DNA of 64,000 bases from Granulicella arctica (GTDB taxonomy: Bacteria; Acidobacteriota; Terriglobia; Terriglobales; Acidobacteriaceae): the NCBI RefSeq assembly GCF_025685605.1, contig NZ_JAGTUT010000001.1, positions 3,720,001 to 3,784,000 of the forward strand, given 5' to 3'. Positions 55,917-64,000 of this stretch are shown piece after piece. Every line of letters begins with the position of its first letter. Positions within the stretch are counted from its first letter, which is position 1. A program made the position numbers and the translations under genes. The notes under the pieces were generated by a model. It was not told the origin of the DNA. It was given only the letters and a program-made list of their open reading frames with translations, and ran no database searches.

Positions 55917-57347
55917 ATGTTGAACGAATTTCGCAATTTTTTGGAACTCCCCTACGCTGAGCTCGAAGACCTGAACCTCATGGCAAAAGACCAGCGGAAG
56001 AACCGCGTCGCCGCCGATGTCATCCAGGAAGAGCGTCTGAAGTACCTGACGGACGAGCCGCGCATCAAGGCCGTCACCGTCGTCTTCTCAGACCTCGAAG
56101 GCCGGCTGCACATGCTCGACTACGACAAGAAGTTCTTCGTCAAGGGCTGGGATAACCTCACCTTTGATGGCTCGTCGATCCGCGGCTTTACCGCCCAGCG
56201 TGAGTCCGACCTCCGCCTTGGCATCGACTGGTCCGCGTTCTACTGGGTCCCCGCAGACATCTTCGGCGCTGGCAAGGTCCTCGTCTTCGGCGAAGTCGTC
56301 GACAAGAACGGCGGCACCTACTCTGCCGACATTCGCGGCGTCCTTAAACAGTTCGCCAACGAGCAGTACGCCACCAACGGCTACACCCTCAACGCCGCCA
56401 ACGAGATCGAAGGCTTCCTCTTCGACGGTATCGATGCCGAGCGCAACTTCCACGAGACCGGCAGCTTCGAGTACGTCAACACCGGCGGCTACTACTACTC
56501 GCTCCCCGGCGATCCCCTCCGCGAGTTCATCGACACCGCCGCCGAAGTCCAGCGCGCCATGGGCTTCGAGAACGAAAAGGACCATCCCGAGGTCGCCCCC
56601 TCGCAGTTCGAGATCAACTACACCTACGGCGATGTCGTCACCGCTGCCGACCAGATCCAGCTCTACAAGCTCATCTGTAGACAGGTCGCGACCCAGATGG
56701 GTATGACTGCCAGCTTCCTGCCCAAGCCCGTCACCGGCGTCAACGGCTCCGGCATGCACACCAACGTCTCCATCACCAAGAACAAGAAAAACCTCTTCTG
56801 GGACCCTAACGGCAATGAGAAGGTCTCGAAAATGGCCTGGCAGTTTGTCGACCGCATCCTCACCCACGGCAACGATATCTGCCTCCTGCTCAACGCCAGT
56901 GTCAACGCCTACCGCCGCCTCGACCCTCACTTCGAAGCGCCAAACCAGATCAAAGCCTCCGCAACCGATCGCGGCTCCATGGTTCGCATTCCCATCGGCA
57001 ATGAGAAGTCGGCCCGCGTTGAAGTTCGCTCCGTCGGACCCGATGCAAACCCCTATCTTGTCCTCTACTCCGTCTTCAAGGCTGGCCTTCACGGCGAGAC
57101 CTCGAAGATCAAGAACCTTCGCCAGGCCGAGCGCTACCTGCCCGACAACGTCTACACCGCTCTCGAGCACTTCCGCGGCGCAGACTTCGTCACGACCATG
57201 CTCGGTGAAGATGTAAAAGCCCGCTACGCCGACCTCAAGCAAGCATCTGCCGACCGCTGCGCCCGCCTCCTCGGCACCATCGTCAAGGCCCCCGAGGTTC
57301 AGTTCCACCACGATGTCTATAACCAGCTTCTGTGGAACAAGTTCTAG
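55917..57347 (+). CDS. glnA: Glutamine synthetase family protein
   Basis: 476 residues from the ATG at 55917 (AAAGGA 5-10 bases upstream; a start 27 bp earlier lacks a site). It joins ammonia to glutamate with ATP. The beta-grasp end is NLTFDGSSIRGFTAQRESDL, metal ligands are in AANEIEGFLF and HPEVAPSQFEINY, the ATP region is NGSGMHTNVSITKN, and NEKSARVEVRSVGPDANPYL is the Arg motif. The adenylylation motif (NLYDLP) of GSI-beta enzymes is not seen, so control by adenylylation is unlikely. The last His of NGSGMHxH is Asn. The N-terminal ~45 residues before VVFSDLEG are helical. A terminator follows the stop. Confidence 0.88.
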   Translation: MLNEFRNFLELPYAELEDLNLMAKDQRKNRVAADVIQEERLKYLTDEPRIKAVTVVFSDLEGRLHMLDYDKKFFVKGWDNLTFDGSSIRGFTAQRESDLRLGIDWSAFYWVPADIFGAGKVLVFGEVVDKNGGTYSADIRGVLKQFANEQYATNGYTLNAANEIEGFLFDGIDAERNFHETGSFEYVNTGGYYYSLPGDPLREFIDTAAEVQRAMGFENEKDHPEVAPSQFEINYTYGDVVTAADQIQLYKLICRQVATQMGMTASFLPKPVTGVNGSGMHTNVSITKNKKNLFWDPNGNEKVSKMAWQFVDRILTHGNDICLLLNASVNAYRRLDPHFEAPNQIKASATDRGSMVRIPIGNEKSARVEVRSVGPDANPYLVLYSVFKAGLHGETSKIKNLRQAERYLPDNVYTALEHFRGADFVTTMLGEDVKARYADLKQASADRCARLLGTIVKAPEVQFHHDVYNQLLWNKF

Positions 57348-57366
57348 TAGGTCTGCAGGAACGATA

Positions 57367-57405
57367 GCCCAGTCTGCCGCAATCTTTGCCGCAGATTGGG
57401 TTTTC
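57367..57405 (+). terminator. Rho-independent terminator after glnA
   Basis: CCCAGTCTGC pairs with GCAGATTGGG (one G-T pair) around a loop, followed by TTTTCTATTT. It starts 20 bp past the glnA stop. Confidence 0.85.
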
Positions 57406-57424
57406 TATTTGCATTCGACCTCTG

Positions 57425-57835
57425 CTACATAGGGAAGCTGAACGGATCGACAATCGCGACGTTAAACACTTTGAAATGGCGGACGTTGCGAGTCGCTACG
57501 GTCAAACCGTTCACCTTAGCAATCGCGGCAATCATGGCGTCTTCGAACAGGTCCGGAGACTGCCCATGCATCAGCTTTGCTGTCATGCGGGCGGAAACTG
57601 CATCAAGGCTGACGATGCTAGCGGTTGTCACGATGCGATCGATCCATGCCTCGATCTGATCTGCTTTTGCTTGGTCTTGGGTTCGTGTTCTTTCGACACC
57701 GGCTTGTAGTTCGTAGAATGCGACGGCAGGCAAGTAGAAACTTTGAGGCGTGTGAGATCCGTACCAGGCTAGAACTCCGCCGTGTGGTCGAGTCTTTCGC
57801 ATCTCCGAAACTACGTTTGTATCAAGTAGAAACAC
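57425..57835 (-). CDS. PIN-domain ribonuclease toxin (VapC/FitB-like)
   Basis: 136 residues from a GTG that shares one base with the antitoxin stop. The PIN fold is recognisable: MFLLDTNVVSEMRK (first acidic residue, Asp5), VAFYELQAGVER (Glu), and SPDLFEDAMIAAIAKVNG (Asp) with LTVATRNVRHF, the catalytic strand. Such toxins cleave tRNA or mRNA using Mg2+ when freed from the antitoxin. It is paired with a Phd-like antitoxin upstream. It looks intact. Confidence 0.88.
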   Translation of the reverse strand: MFLLDTNVVSEMRKTRPHGGVLAWYGSHTPQSFYLPAVAFYELQAGVERTRTQDQAKADQIEAWIDRIVTTASIVSLDAVSARMTAKLMHGQSPDLFEDAMIAAIAKVNGLTVATRNVRHFKVFNVAIVDPFSFPM

Positions 57836-58086
57836 TAGAACCGGACCGCCTTACGCATACGCACAAGGCCTCTGGGCGGAATGTTCAGGTCAAACTGTGG
57901 TCCGGATTGAAGCACCTCCAGCAGCGTCGGCTTTACGGAGCGAGTCAGTTCTTTCCATTGGTCGATGGGCACAACAACAGCCTCTTCTACGCCGCGTCGA
58001 GTGATAATCTGCGGCCCATCGCGCTTCGCAGCATTTACAACTTCACTTAGTCTAGCCTTCGCATCCTGCAGTGGCCATGAAGCCAT
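57835..58086 (-). CDS. Phd/YefM-family antitoxin
   Basis: 83 residues from the ATG at 58084-58086, preferred over one 12 bp earlier because GAGGG sits 6 bp upstream. The N-terminal prevent-host-death fold is WPLQDAKARLSEVVNAAKRD, GPQIITRRGVEEAVVVPIDQ, W. The C-terminal DLNIPPRGLVRMRKAVRF would bind and block the PIN toxin. The N-terminal part should bind the palindrome at 58097 to autorepress the pair. Confidence 0.88.
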   Translation of the reverse strand: MASWPLQDAKARLSEVVNAAKRDGPQIITRRGVEEAVVVPIDQWKELTRSVKPTLLEVLQSGPQFDLNIPPRGLVRMRKAVRF

Positions 58087-58096
58087 TGAATCCCTC

Positions 58097-59224
<1,128 letters not shown>

Positions 59225-59277
59225 ACCACCGGCAACAACTTGACAATCAGAGGCGACTTTCACCCCCTGCAACGCAG

Positions 59278-59303
59278 AAGTCCCCGGCAAGTGCCGGGGA
59301 CTT
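59278..59303 (+). terminator. Hairpin terminator after mdh
   Basis: AAGTCCCCGGC (59278-59288) and GCCGGGGACTT (59293-59303) are perfect 11-bp arms around a 4-nt loop. The T-tract is weak. It lies between convergent mdh and the cyclophilin gene. Confidence 0.8.
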
Positions 59304-59381
59304 CTGTCGTACAAGTACAGACCTAACCCACGTGTTTTGAAGACTTTCGTACTTCAGGTACGGGGGGAGGGGGTACTTCGA

Positions 59382-59903
59382 TTAAGCAACCCGCTCGATC
59401 GTGACACTCTCCAGAACAACCGGAGTCTTCGGACGATCCTGCCCATCCTTGCTCACCTTCGAGATCTTCTCCACAACGTCATATCCCTCGACCACTTCGC
59501 CGAAGATCGTGTGCTTCCCCGTCAGCCAGCTTGTATCGGCAACCGTAATGAAGAACTGCGAGCCATTGGTATTCGGACCCGAGTTCGCCATCGCCAGCTT
59601 GCCCTTCTCCTGAAAGCCATGCTTCGACCCCTTCGTCTCATCGGCAAACTTGTAACCAGGTCCGCCCATTCCGGTACCTTCCGGATCGCCGCCCTGGATC
59701 ATGAACTGCGGAATTACGCGATGAAAGATCGAGCCGTCATACAGCTTCGCACCCTTCTTGGTGCGGCTGTTCCACTCCTTCGTTCCCTCGGCAAGACCGA
59801 TGAAGTTGGCAACCGTCTCTGGCGCATCCGCCTCAAACAGTTCGCAAACCACGGTTCCTTCCGATGTCTTGAATGTTGCATAAGTGCCTGGCTTCGTTGG
59901 CAT
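59382..59903 (-). CDS. Cytoplasmic cyclophilin-type peptidyl-prolyl isomerase
   Basis: 173 residues from the ATG at 59901-59903, preceded by AAGGAGAT at good spacing. The cyclophilin core is canonical: TSEGTVVCELFEADAPETVA, SIFHRVIPQFMIQGGDPEGT (catalytic Arg), KLAMANSGPNTNGSQFFITV, then WLTGKHTIFGEVVEGYDVVE. There is no signal peptide, so it is cytoplasmic. A paralogue with signal peptide lies directly upstream (69 bp gap) on the same strand, so the pair looks like a duplication serving two compartments. Confidence 0.93.
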   Translation of the reverse strand: MPTKPGTYATFKTSEGTVVCELFEADAPETVANFIGLAEGTKEWNSRTKKGAKLYDGSIFHRVIPQFMIQGGDPEGTGMGGPGYKFADETKGSKHGFQEKGKLAMANSGPNTNGSQFFITVADTSWLTGKHTIFGEVVEGYDVVEKISKVSKDGQDRPKTPVVLESVTIERVA

Positions 59904-59972
59904 GTCATATCTCCTTACAGGTTTATCCAGCTCAAATAAGATGCACCCTCGCACGTCGCGAGGGCAAAAGGT

Positions 59973-60752
59973 CTAATGAGGAAGCGGAAGATTCACAGGA
60001 GCAGCCGGAGCAGCTACAGCCGGCTTGGCGATCGGCGGCTCTGGTGGAATCTGCTGTCCATCGCGCACCACGGTGATCTTGGTGATAATCACAGGCACAG
60101 TCGGCTTGTCGCTCGAATCCCGATCGACATGCGCAATCAGCGTCTCGACCGAAACACTATGATCGTCACACTGGCCAAAGATCGTATGCTTCCCGTTCAG
60201 CTCTGGAACCGGCACTTCGGTGATGAAGAACTGCGATCCATTCGTTCCCCCGCCCGTCGGTCCAGCACCAGCATTCGCCATCGCGAGCCGTCCCGGAACG
60301 TCGAACTGCAACGAGGGGTCAATCTCATCCTGGAAGAAGTAGCCTGCATCGCCCGTGCCTGTTCCCATCCGGTCGCCACCCTGGATCATGAACCCAGGAA
60401 TGACCCGATGAAACGTGACTCCGTTGTAGAACGACTTACCCTTCACCTTCTTCAAGGTATCCGGATCGATCCACTCCTTCGAGCCATCAGCAAGCCCAAT
60501 AAAGTTGGCCGAAGCAATTGGAGCCTCCTTGTCGAACAGCTTGCACGTCATCCGTCCCATCGTCGTATCGATCACGACCGTTGGACCGGTAGGGACAGCC
60601 GGAGCCTTCGCCTGGGTCGTCGTGCTCGGTGCATCCGGGAGATCTGGCAGAGTTGCTGCAGGTGGCGTACGAGGTGGAGTAACCGGCGTTTGACCCAGTG
60701 CAACAGCACTGAATCCCAGCGCAAACGAACAAAACGCACTTCGAAGAATCAT
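59973..60752 (-). CDS. Exported cyclophilin-type peptidyl-prolyl isomerase
   Basis: 259 residues from the ATG at 60750-60752, chosen because it opens a signal peptide (MILRSAFCSFALGFSAVALG, cleavage near Q). A Pro/Thr/Ala-rich linker (residues 22-60) precedes the cyclophilin domain: VVIDTTMGRMTCKLFDKEAP, GVTFHRVIPGFMIQGGDRMG, GRLAMANAGAGPTGGGTNGS with QFFITEVPVPELNGKHTIFG. A Pro/Ala-rich tail ends the protein. It is a periplasmic folding catalyst. It is followed by the cytoplasmic paralogue and divergent from the VWFA gene. Confidence 0.9.
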   Translation of the reverse strand: MILRSAFCSFALGFSAVALGQTPVTPPRTPPAATLPDLPDAPSTTTQAKAPAVPTGPTVVIDTTMGRMTCKLFDKEAPIASANFIGLADGSKEWIDPDTLKKVKGKSFYNGVTFHRVIPGFMIQGGDRMGTGTGDAGYFFQDEIDPSLQFDVPGRLAMANAGAGPTGGGTNGSQFFITEVPVPELNGKHTIFGQCDDHSVSVETLIAHVDRDSSDKPTVPVIITKITVVRDGQQIPPEPPIAKPAVAAPAAPVNLPLPH

Positions 60753-60827
60753 TCCGTCACATGCTCCATGGATTAGGCTACCGCAGGCACGCCCCGGAGG
60801 CAAAGCGCTCGCTATACTGATCGGCAG

Positions 60828-61769
60828 ATGCGTAGCCGCCTCATCGCCCTCAGCACCGCCCTCTACGCTCTCGGCGTGTTGTGTGCGGCAGCCGTAAGTC
60901 AGGCGGTTCAAACCACTCCCTACACCCTCAACGTAGCCGTAGACGAAGTAAGCGTCACCTTCCACGCTGCCGACTTCAACGGCATTCCCATGGATGACCT
61001 GACCCTTGCTGATCTCCGCATCCTCGACAACGGCAGGCGTCCCGGCCAGATACTTTCCTTCGAGTCCTACCGCAATCTACCCGTCCGTGTCGGCTTTCTG
61101 ATCGACACCAGCCGCTCGATGCTGTCGGATCTCAGCCGCAACCAGAATCTCGCCAGCGAGTACATCAATCATCTCCTTCATGCCGAGACGGACCACGGTT
61201 TCGTCATGCGCTTCGACTCCCAATCAAAGCTATTGCAGGATTGGACCGGCGACCGAAAACTCCTTGTCCCTGCCATTAGCAGTGTCGCAAGCTTTCAAGC
61301 CAGCCGTCTCGGCGGAACGGCCATCTTCGACTCCGTCTACATCGCCTGCCGCGACCAATTCCGCAAGACCAGTGACGTGGGAGCCGGCAACTTCATCCTG
61401 CTCTTTTCGGATGGCACCGACAATGCCAGCCACGCGCTCCTCGAAGATGACATTCGCATGTGTCAGTCGAGCAACACGGCGATCTACGTCTTCAGCAACG
61501 AGCCTAGGTCGGTGCTTGCCGCAAGTGAAGGTCAGCGCACCCTGAAGGCCCTCGCAGCCGGCACCAATGGCCTTATCTTCTACGAGCAGAAGCAAGCCGA
61601 CATTTTGGCCGATCTCCGCATGATGGATCGCAATCTGCGCAGCCAGTATCGCCTTGTCTACAGGCCCACTCGATTCAAGCACGATGGCAGCTTTCATCGA
61701 CTAAAGGTGGATAGTCCAAATCGTGGTGGCGTCATCACTGCCCGCTCAGGCTACTATGCACCGCGCTAG
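60828..61769 (+). CDS. Secreted VWFA-related domain protein
   Basis: 313 residues. A signal peptide (MRSRLIALSTALYALGVLCA, cleavage near AVSQA) is followed by a short beta domain (VDEVSVTFHAADFNGIPMDD) and a von Willebrand factor A domain from about residue 85. The metal site (MIDAS) is VGFLIDTSRSM (DxSxS) with LGGTAIFDSVY (Thr) and LLFSDGTDN (Asp). The C-terminal YRLVYRPTRFKHDGSFHRLK plus ARSGYYAPR matches the Acidobacteria VWFA-related family. It probably mediates extracytoplasmic protein contacts; the ligand is unknown. Confidence 0.87.
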   Translation: MRSRLIALSTALYALGVLCAAAVSQAVQTTPYTLNVAVDEVSVTFHAADFNGIPMDDLTLADLRILDNGRRPGQILSFESYRNLPVRVGFLIDTSRSMLSDLSRNQNLASEYINHLLHAETDHGFVMRFDSQSKLLQDWTGDRKLLVPAISSVASFQASRLGGTAIFDSVYIACRDQFRKTSDVGAGNFILLFSDGTDNASHALLEDDIRMCQSSNTAIYVFSNEPRSVLAASEGQRTLKALAAGTNGLIFYEQKQADILADLRMMDRNLRSQYRLVYRPTRFKHDGSFHRLKVDSPNRGGVITARSGYYAPR

Positions 61770-61841
61770 CACGGATGCTCGGCAACGAAGTCTGCGTCAG
61801 ATCCTTGATCCAACGCATCCAACCGCCTGGAGGAACTATCC

Positions 61842-62141
61842 ATGGCAAAGTACGCGCTGTATGTCTCACTCGAAGCAAAGCCCGGCAAGGAAGCCGATGT
61901 AGAAGCTTTCCTCAAGCAGGGAGCCCAAATGTCCGAAGCAGAGAAGGGAACTGTCTCCTGGTACGGCTTCAAAGAGGATGACGGCAACTATGCCGTATTC
62001 GACACCTTCGACGACGAGGAAGGCCGCGACGCACATCTTAGCGGCGACATTGCCAAGGCTCTCATGGCGAATGCCGACACCCTGTTCGCCAACACTCCGC
62101 TCAAGATTCACAAGATCCGCATCATCGCTGACAGAATCTAG
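61842..62141 (+). CDS. Antibiotic biosynthesis monooxygenase (ABM)-fold small protein
   Basis: 99 residues, with GGAGGAA upstream of the ATG. The ferredoxin-like ABM/YgiN fold is seen in KYALYVSLEAKPGKEADVEA, EKGTVSWYGFKEDDGNYAVF, DTFDDEEGRDAHLSGDIAKA and a final beta strand KIHKIRIIADRI. These dimeric proteins act as quinol or small-aromatic monooxygenases, or only bind such molecules. It has its own terminator and no obvious partner. Confidence 0.83.
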   Translation: MAKYALYVSLEAKPGKEADVEAFLKQGAQMSEAEKGTVSWYGFKEDDGNYAVFDTFDDEEGRDAHLSGDIAKALMANADTLFANTPLKIHKIRIIADRI

Positions 62142-62167
62142 CCCTGTAATCTAACACTCTAAGCCTA

Positions 62168-62194
62168 CCCGTTTCCATGTCTCCTGGAAACGGG
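62168..62194. terminator. Hairpin between the ABM gene and the dipeptidase gene
   Basis: CCCGTTTCCA (62168-62177) and TGGAAACGGG (62185-62194) form a perfect 10-bp stem with a 7-nt loop, between convergent genes. It has no strong T-tract. Confidence 0.7.
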
Positions 62195-62210
62195 GGGGCT
62201 TGCACTATGC

Positions 62211-63359
62211 TTATCGCGCCAGATTCTGAACTGCACTAAACACTCGCAACAGATTTCCCCCGAGTATCTTCCGCACATCCTCACCTGAGTATCCTCGCTG
62301 CAAAAGCGCCGCTGTGATCTTTGGCAGGTCTGCCGCCGAATCTATCCCCTCAGGCAAACACGGAATCCCATCAAAGTCCGTCCCGATACCCACATGATCG
62401 ATCCCGGCGACCTGCGCCACATGATCGATGTGGTCGATCAGCGATGCCAGCGGAGCCCGTCCAAGCCGCGCGGCAAACTCGCGGTCAATAGCGTTCGAGA
62501 CATGATGCGGCATTGGTCTGCCAAGCGCCCGATACTCTCCCGCAAGCTCATTGATAGCGATCTGCCGCTCTTCCTTCTGGGCCATCCACGCCGCACGCCA
62601 TCCCTCATCGATGAATGCAGGAAAGAAATTTACCATCACGATCCCGCCACGCGCCGCAATTGCTCGCAACCATTCATCCGAGAGGTTTCGAGGCGAGTCC
62701 GTGAGCGCCCGCGCAGATGAGTGCGACGCAACAATTGGTGCAGAACTCACAGCCATCACGGTTGCAAGCGTTGCATCGGAGACATGGGAGACGTCCACCA
62801 TCATCCCAAGCCGATTCATTTCGATGATTACCTCGCGCCCAAATGCAGTCAGTCCTCCATGATGTTCAACCTGCTCGTTCCCAAGGTCACCCGACGAGTC
62901 CGCCCACTCGTTCGTGTTTGACCAGGTCAGCGTCATATACCGCACGCCAAGCCGATGGTACGCCCGCAACAACTCCAGATCGTTCTCGATGGAGTGCCCG
63001 CCCTCCACTCCCATCAATACGCCAAAACGACCCTCGGTATGGGCCGTGAGAATGTCCTCAGCCGAAAGGCAAAGCCGCAGCACAGTGGAGTGTTTTCTCA
63101 CCTGCTCCAGCACACCTTCGATCAGCGCTAACGTTCGCTCCGCAAACCGTCCCGCCCACTGCGAAGGTTCCACCCAGATTGCAAAAAACTCCGCTCCGAG
63201 ACCACCCTGCCGAGCAGTATCGAGCGATAGCATTCCGCCATCAATACTTCCGGTGAATTCCCATCCTTCATCAACGAATCGTTGCGGCGTATCCGCATGA
63301 CCATCAATCACGATGGCACTCTCATGCACCCGCGATGCCTCATCTCTTTTCTCGCTCAT
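62211..63359 (-). CDS. M19 membrane-dipeptidase family protein
   Basis: 382 residues from the ATG at 63357-63359; the open frame extends 54 bp further without protein-like sequence. It is a zinc amidohydrolase that cleaves dipeptides. Metal and active-site motifs are present: AIVIDGHADTP (HxD), LMGVEGGHSIENDLELLRAY (Glu), MVDVSHVSDATL and IVASHSSARALTDSPRNLSD (His residues), and HVGIGTDFDGI (Asp). No signal peptide is seen with this start, so it is probably cytoplasmic, as in many bacterial members. It is followed by a hairpin after the stop. Confidence 0.92.
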   Translation of the reverse strand: MSEKRDEASRVHESAIVIDGHADTPQRFVDEGWEFTGSIDGGMLSLDTARQGGLGAEFFAIWVEPSQWAGRFAERTLALIEGVLEQVRKHSTVLRLCLSAEDILTAHTEGRFGVLMGVEGGHSIENDLELLRAYHRLGVRYMTLTWSNTNEWADSSGDLGNEQVEHHGGLTAFGREVIIEMNRLGMMVDVSHVSDATLATVMAVSSAPIVASHSSARALTDSPRNLSDEWLRAIAARGGIVMVNFFPAFIDEGWRAAWMAQKEERQIAINELAGEYRALGRPMPHHVSNAIDREFAARLGRAPLASLIDHIDHVAQVAGIDHVGIGTDFDGIPCLPEGIDSAADLPKITAALLQRGYSGEDVRKILGGNLLRVFSAVQNLAR

Positions 63360-63448
63360 CACCCTCAAAGTGTAGCAATCTAACCATCGCTGTAGCGGCA
63401 GAGCAACCCTCACCTCGTGCCAGCTATCTCATCTTCAAGAGGTGCAAC

Positions 63449-63649
63449 ATGGCACAAGGTATTGACTCAACGAAAACCCCGGCACGTCCCTCCCACGAAG
63501 CTATAGAGTCCGAGCATCATGACACGGATACCGAAGAGTCCAAGCAGCATAAACTCGACCAGATCGGTATGGAGAGCGCCAAGCGTGGCGAAAATCGCAT
63601 CCATTCCAACGAAGAAGTAACGCGCAAGGAATCTATCTTTTCGAAATAA
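63449..63649 (+). CDS. Small charged hydrophilic protein, unknown
   Basis: 66 residues from the ATG at 63449 (GAGGTG upstream at good spacing). It is very polar (EAIESEHHDTDTEESKQHKL, then GMESAKRGENRIHSNEEVTR) with no hydrophobic core and predicted disordered, like stress-induced hydrophilic small proteins. A strong terminator 20 bp downstream supports a real transcription unit. No family was recognised. Confidence 0.6.
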   Translation: MAQGIDSTKTPARPSHEAIESEHHDTDTEESKQHKLDQIGMESAKRGENRIHSNEEVTRKESIFSK

Positions 63650-63668
63650 CGCGACTCCTAATAAAACG

Positions 63669-63693
63669 AAGCCCCGCTCTAGAGCGGGGCTTT
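63669..63693. terminator. Rho-independent terminator
   Basis: AAGCCCCGCTCT and AGAGCGGGGCTT form a 12-bp near-continuous perfect palindrome, followed by T residues in plus and A residues before it. It serves the small hydrophilic gene and probably also the convergent gene ending at 63710. Confidence 0.85.
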
Positions 63694-63709
63694 CGGTTGC
63701 TACTCACAA

Positions 63710-64000
63710 CTAGCGCCCTGAGTTATACGCACTCTCGAGATCGGTGACACAGCCTATACCGGCCTTCTTCTTGGAGTCACCCGTCGACGTTTTGAAGAAA
63801 GGCAAAACAGAACCTTTCAGCACGGCCTTCATATAGGTGGACGATCCGAAGGTCATGCCGTAGCTCGTGTTTGGCTTTCCATCATCTCCGGTCGTTGTCT
63901 TGCTTGTACCCTCATGTTCGCTGCGCTTATCGAACGTTAGCGTCACATCAGCCACGTCCGAATCATCGATCACGGTGAGTTTACCCCGGCGCTTCAACGC
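63710..64000 (-). CDS. Hypothetical protein, N-terminus beyond window edge
   Basis: The minus frame stays open to the window edge, so the true start lies outside. The visible 96 residues include LKRRGKLTVIDDSDVADVTL, then VTLTFDKRSEHEGTSKTTTG and FFKTSTGDSKKKAGIGCVTD. The phrase RRGKLTVIDDSDVADVTL resembles secreted Acidobacteria hypotheticals in which a conserved alpha-beta unit precedes a variable tail. The function is unknown. It ends close to the shared terminator at 63669. Confidence 0.5.
   Translation of the reverse strand, partial: ALKRRGKLTVIDDSDVADVTLTFDKRSEHEGTSKTTTGDDGKPNTSYGMTFGSSTYMKAVLKGSVLPFFKTSTGDSKKKAGIGCVTDLESAYNSGR

Noticed and set aside
56088..57311. 407-codon minus-strand open frame opposite glnA
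   Set aside because: It is antisense to a fully convincing glutamine synthetase and has the skewed Val/Gly/Asp composition of a frame shadow.

Overview
The window looks like a chromosomal segment of an acidobacterium of the Terriglobia type (Granulicella, Edaphobacter or Terriglobus relatives). This is inferred from the gene repertoire and not from a marker gene. The pointers are secreted proteins with carboxypeptidase-regulatory-like folds, a large S53 (pro-kumamolisin) protease, a VWFA-related secreted protein, gluconate-dehydrogenase/GMC remnants next to a Tat-exported TIM-barrel protein, and a dispersed palindrome of the GGGTGCCCCATCCTTT type. No plasmid or phage genes and no CRISPR array were seen.

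Layout. 1-6.4 kb is a worn accessory stretch. It holds a partial MFS carrier, head-to-head remnants of a RibD-like reductase and an Hcp (type VI secretion tube) gene, tRNA-Ser(GGA), two coupled secreted regulatory-domain proteins, a transposase stub and a short tRNA/tmRNA-3'-end-like sequence that may be an old attachment site. 6.4-8.5 kb carries a membrane protein and an NAD-type 6-phosphogluconate dehydrogenase.

8.5-19.2 kb is the most striking region: one tightly overlapping minus-strand operon of eight genes. It encodes four BchE-like B12-binding radical SAM enzymes, one SPASM-like radical SAM enzyme, two free methyltransferases and a methyltransferase-amidohydrolase fusion. I recognise no known pathway in it, and no precursor peptide, NRPS or PKS was seen. 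A GT87-type membrane glycosyltransferase with a PD40 propeller is divergent from it and is frameshifted by a 31-bp tandem duplication.

21.6-27 kb holds a sugar epimerase-like protein beside a deletion relic of its usual gluconate dehydrogenase/GMC partners, a DUF4142 protein, and metY-metX for methionine synthesis. 27-35 kb is a transglutaminase / DUF2126 / circularly permuted ATP-grasp-alpha-E operon, a predicted peptide-bond-forming system, with a divergent third transglutaminase whose catalytic His is replaced by Ser. 35-48.9 kb has a two-domain cyclophilin, the S53 protease, pyrE, a CPBP protease, uvrA, several secreted proteins, a nitroreductase and a hydrolase.

48.9-55.6 kb is a long minus-strand housekeeping run: ubiX, a YkgJ-type protein, purB, a glutaredoxin, an SDR, tadA, a small unknown, aguA and aguB (agmatine to putrescine). 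A terminator-like hairpin lies in the aguB leader. 55.9-64 kb contains a glutamine synthetase, a Phd/VapC toxin-antitoxin pair with a clear operator palindrome, malate dehydrogenase, two tandem cyclophilins (cytoplasmic and secreted), a VWFA protein, a small monooxygenase-like protein, an M19 dipeptidase and two small unknowns.

All functions come from reading motifs and family resemblance by eye. No database search was possible.
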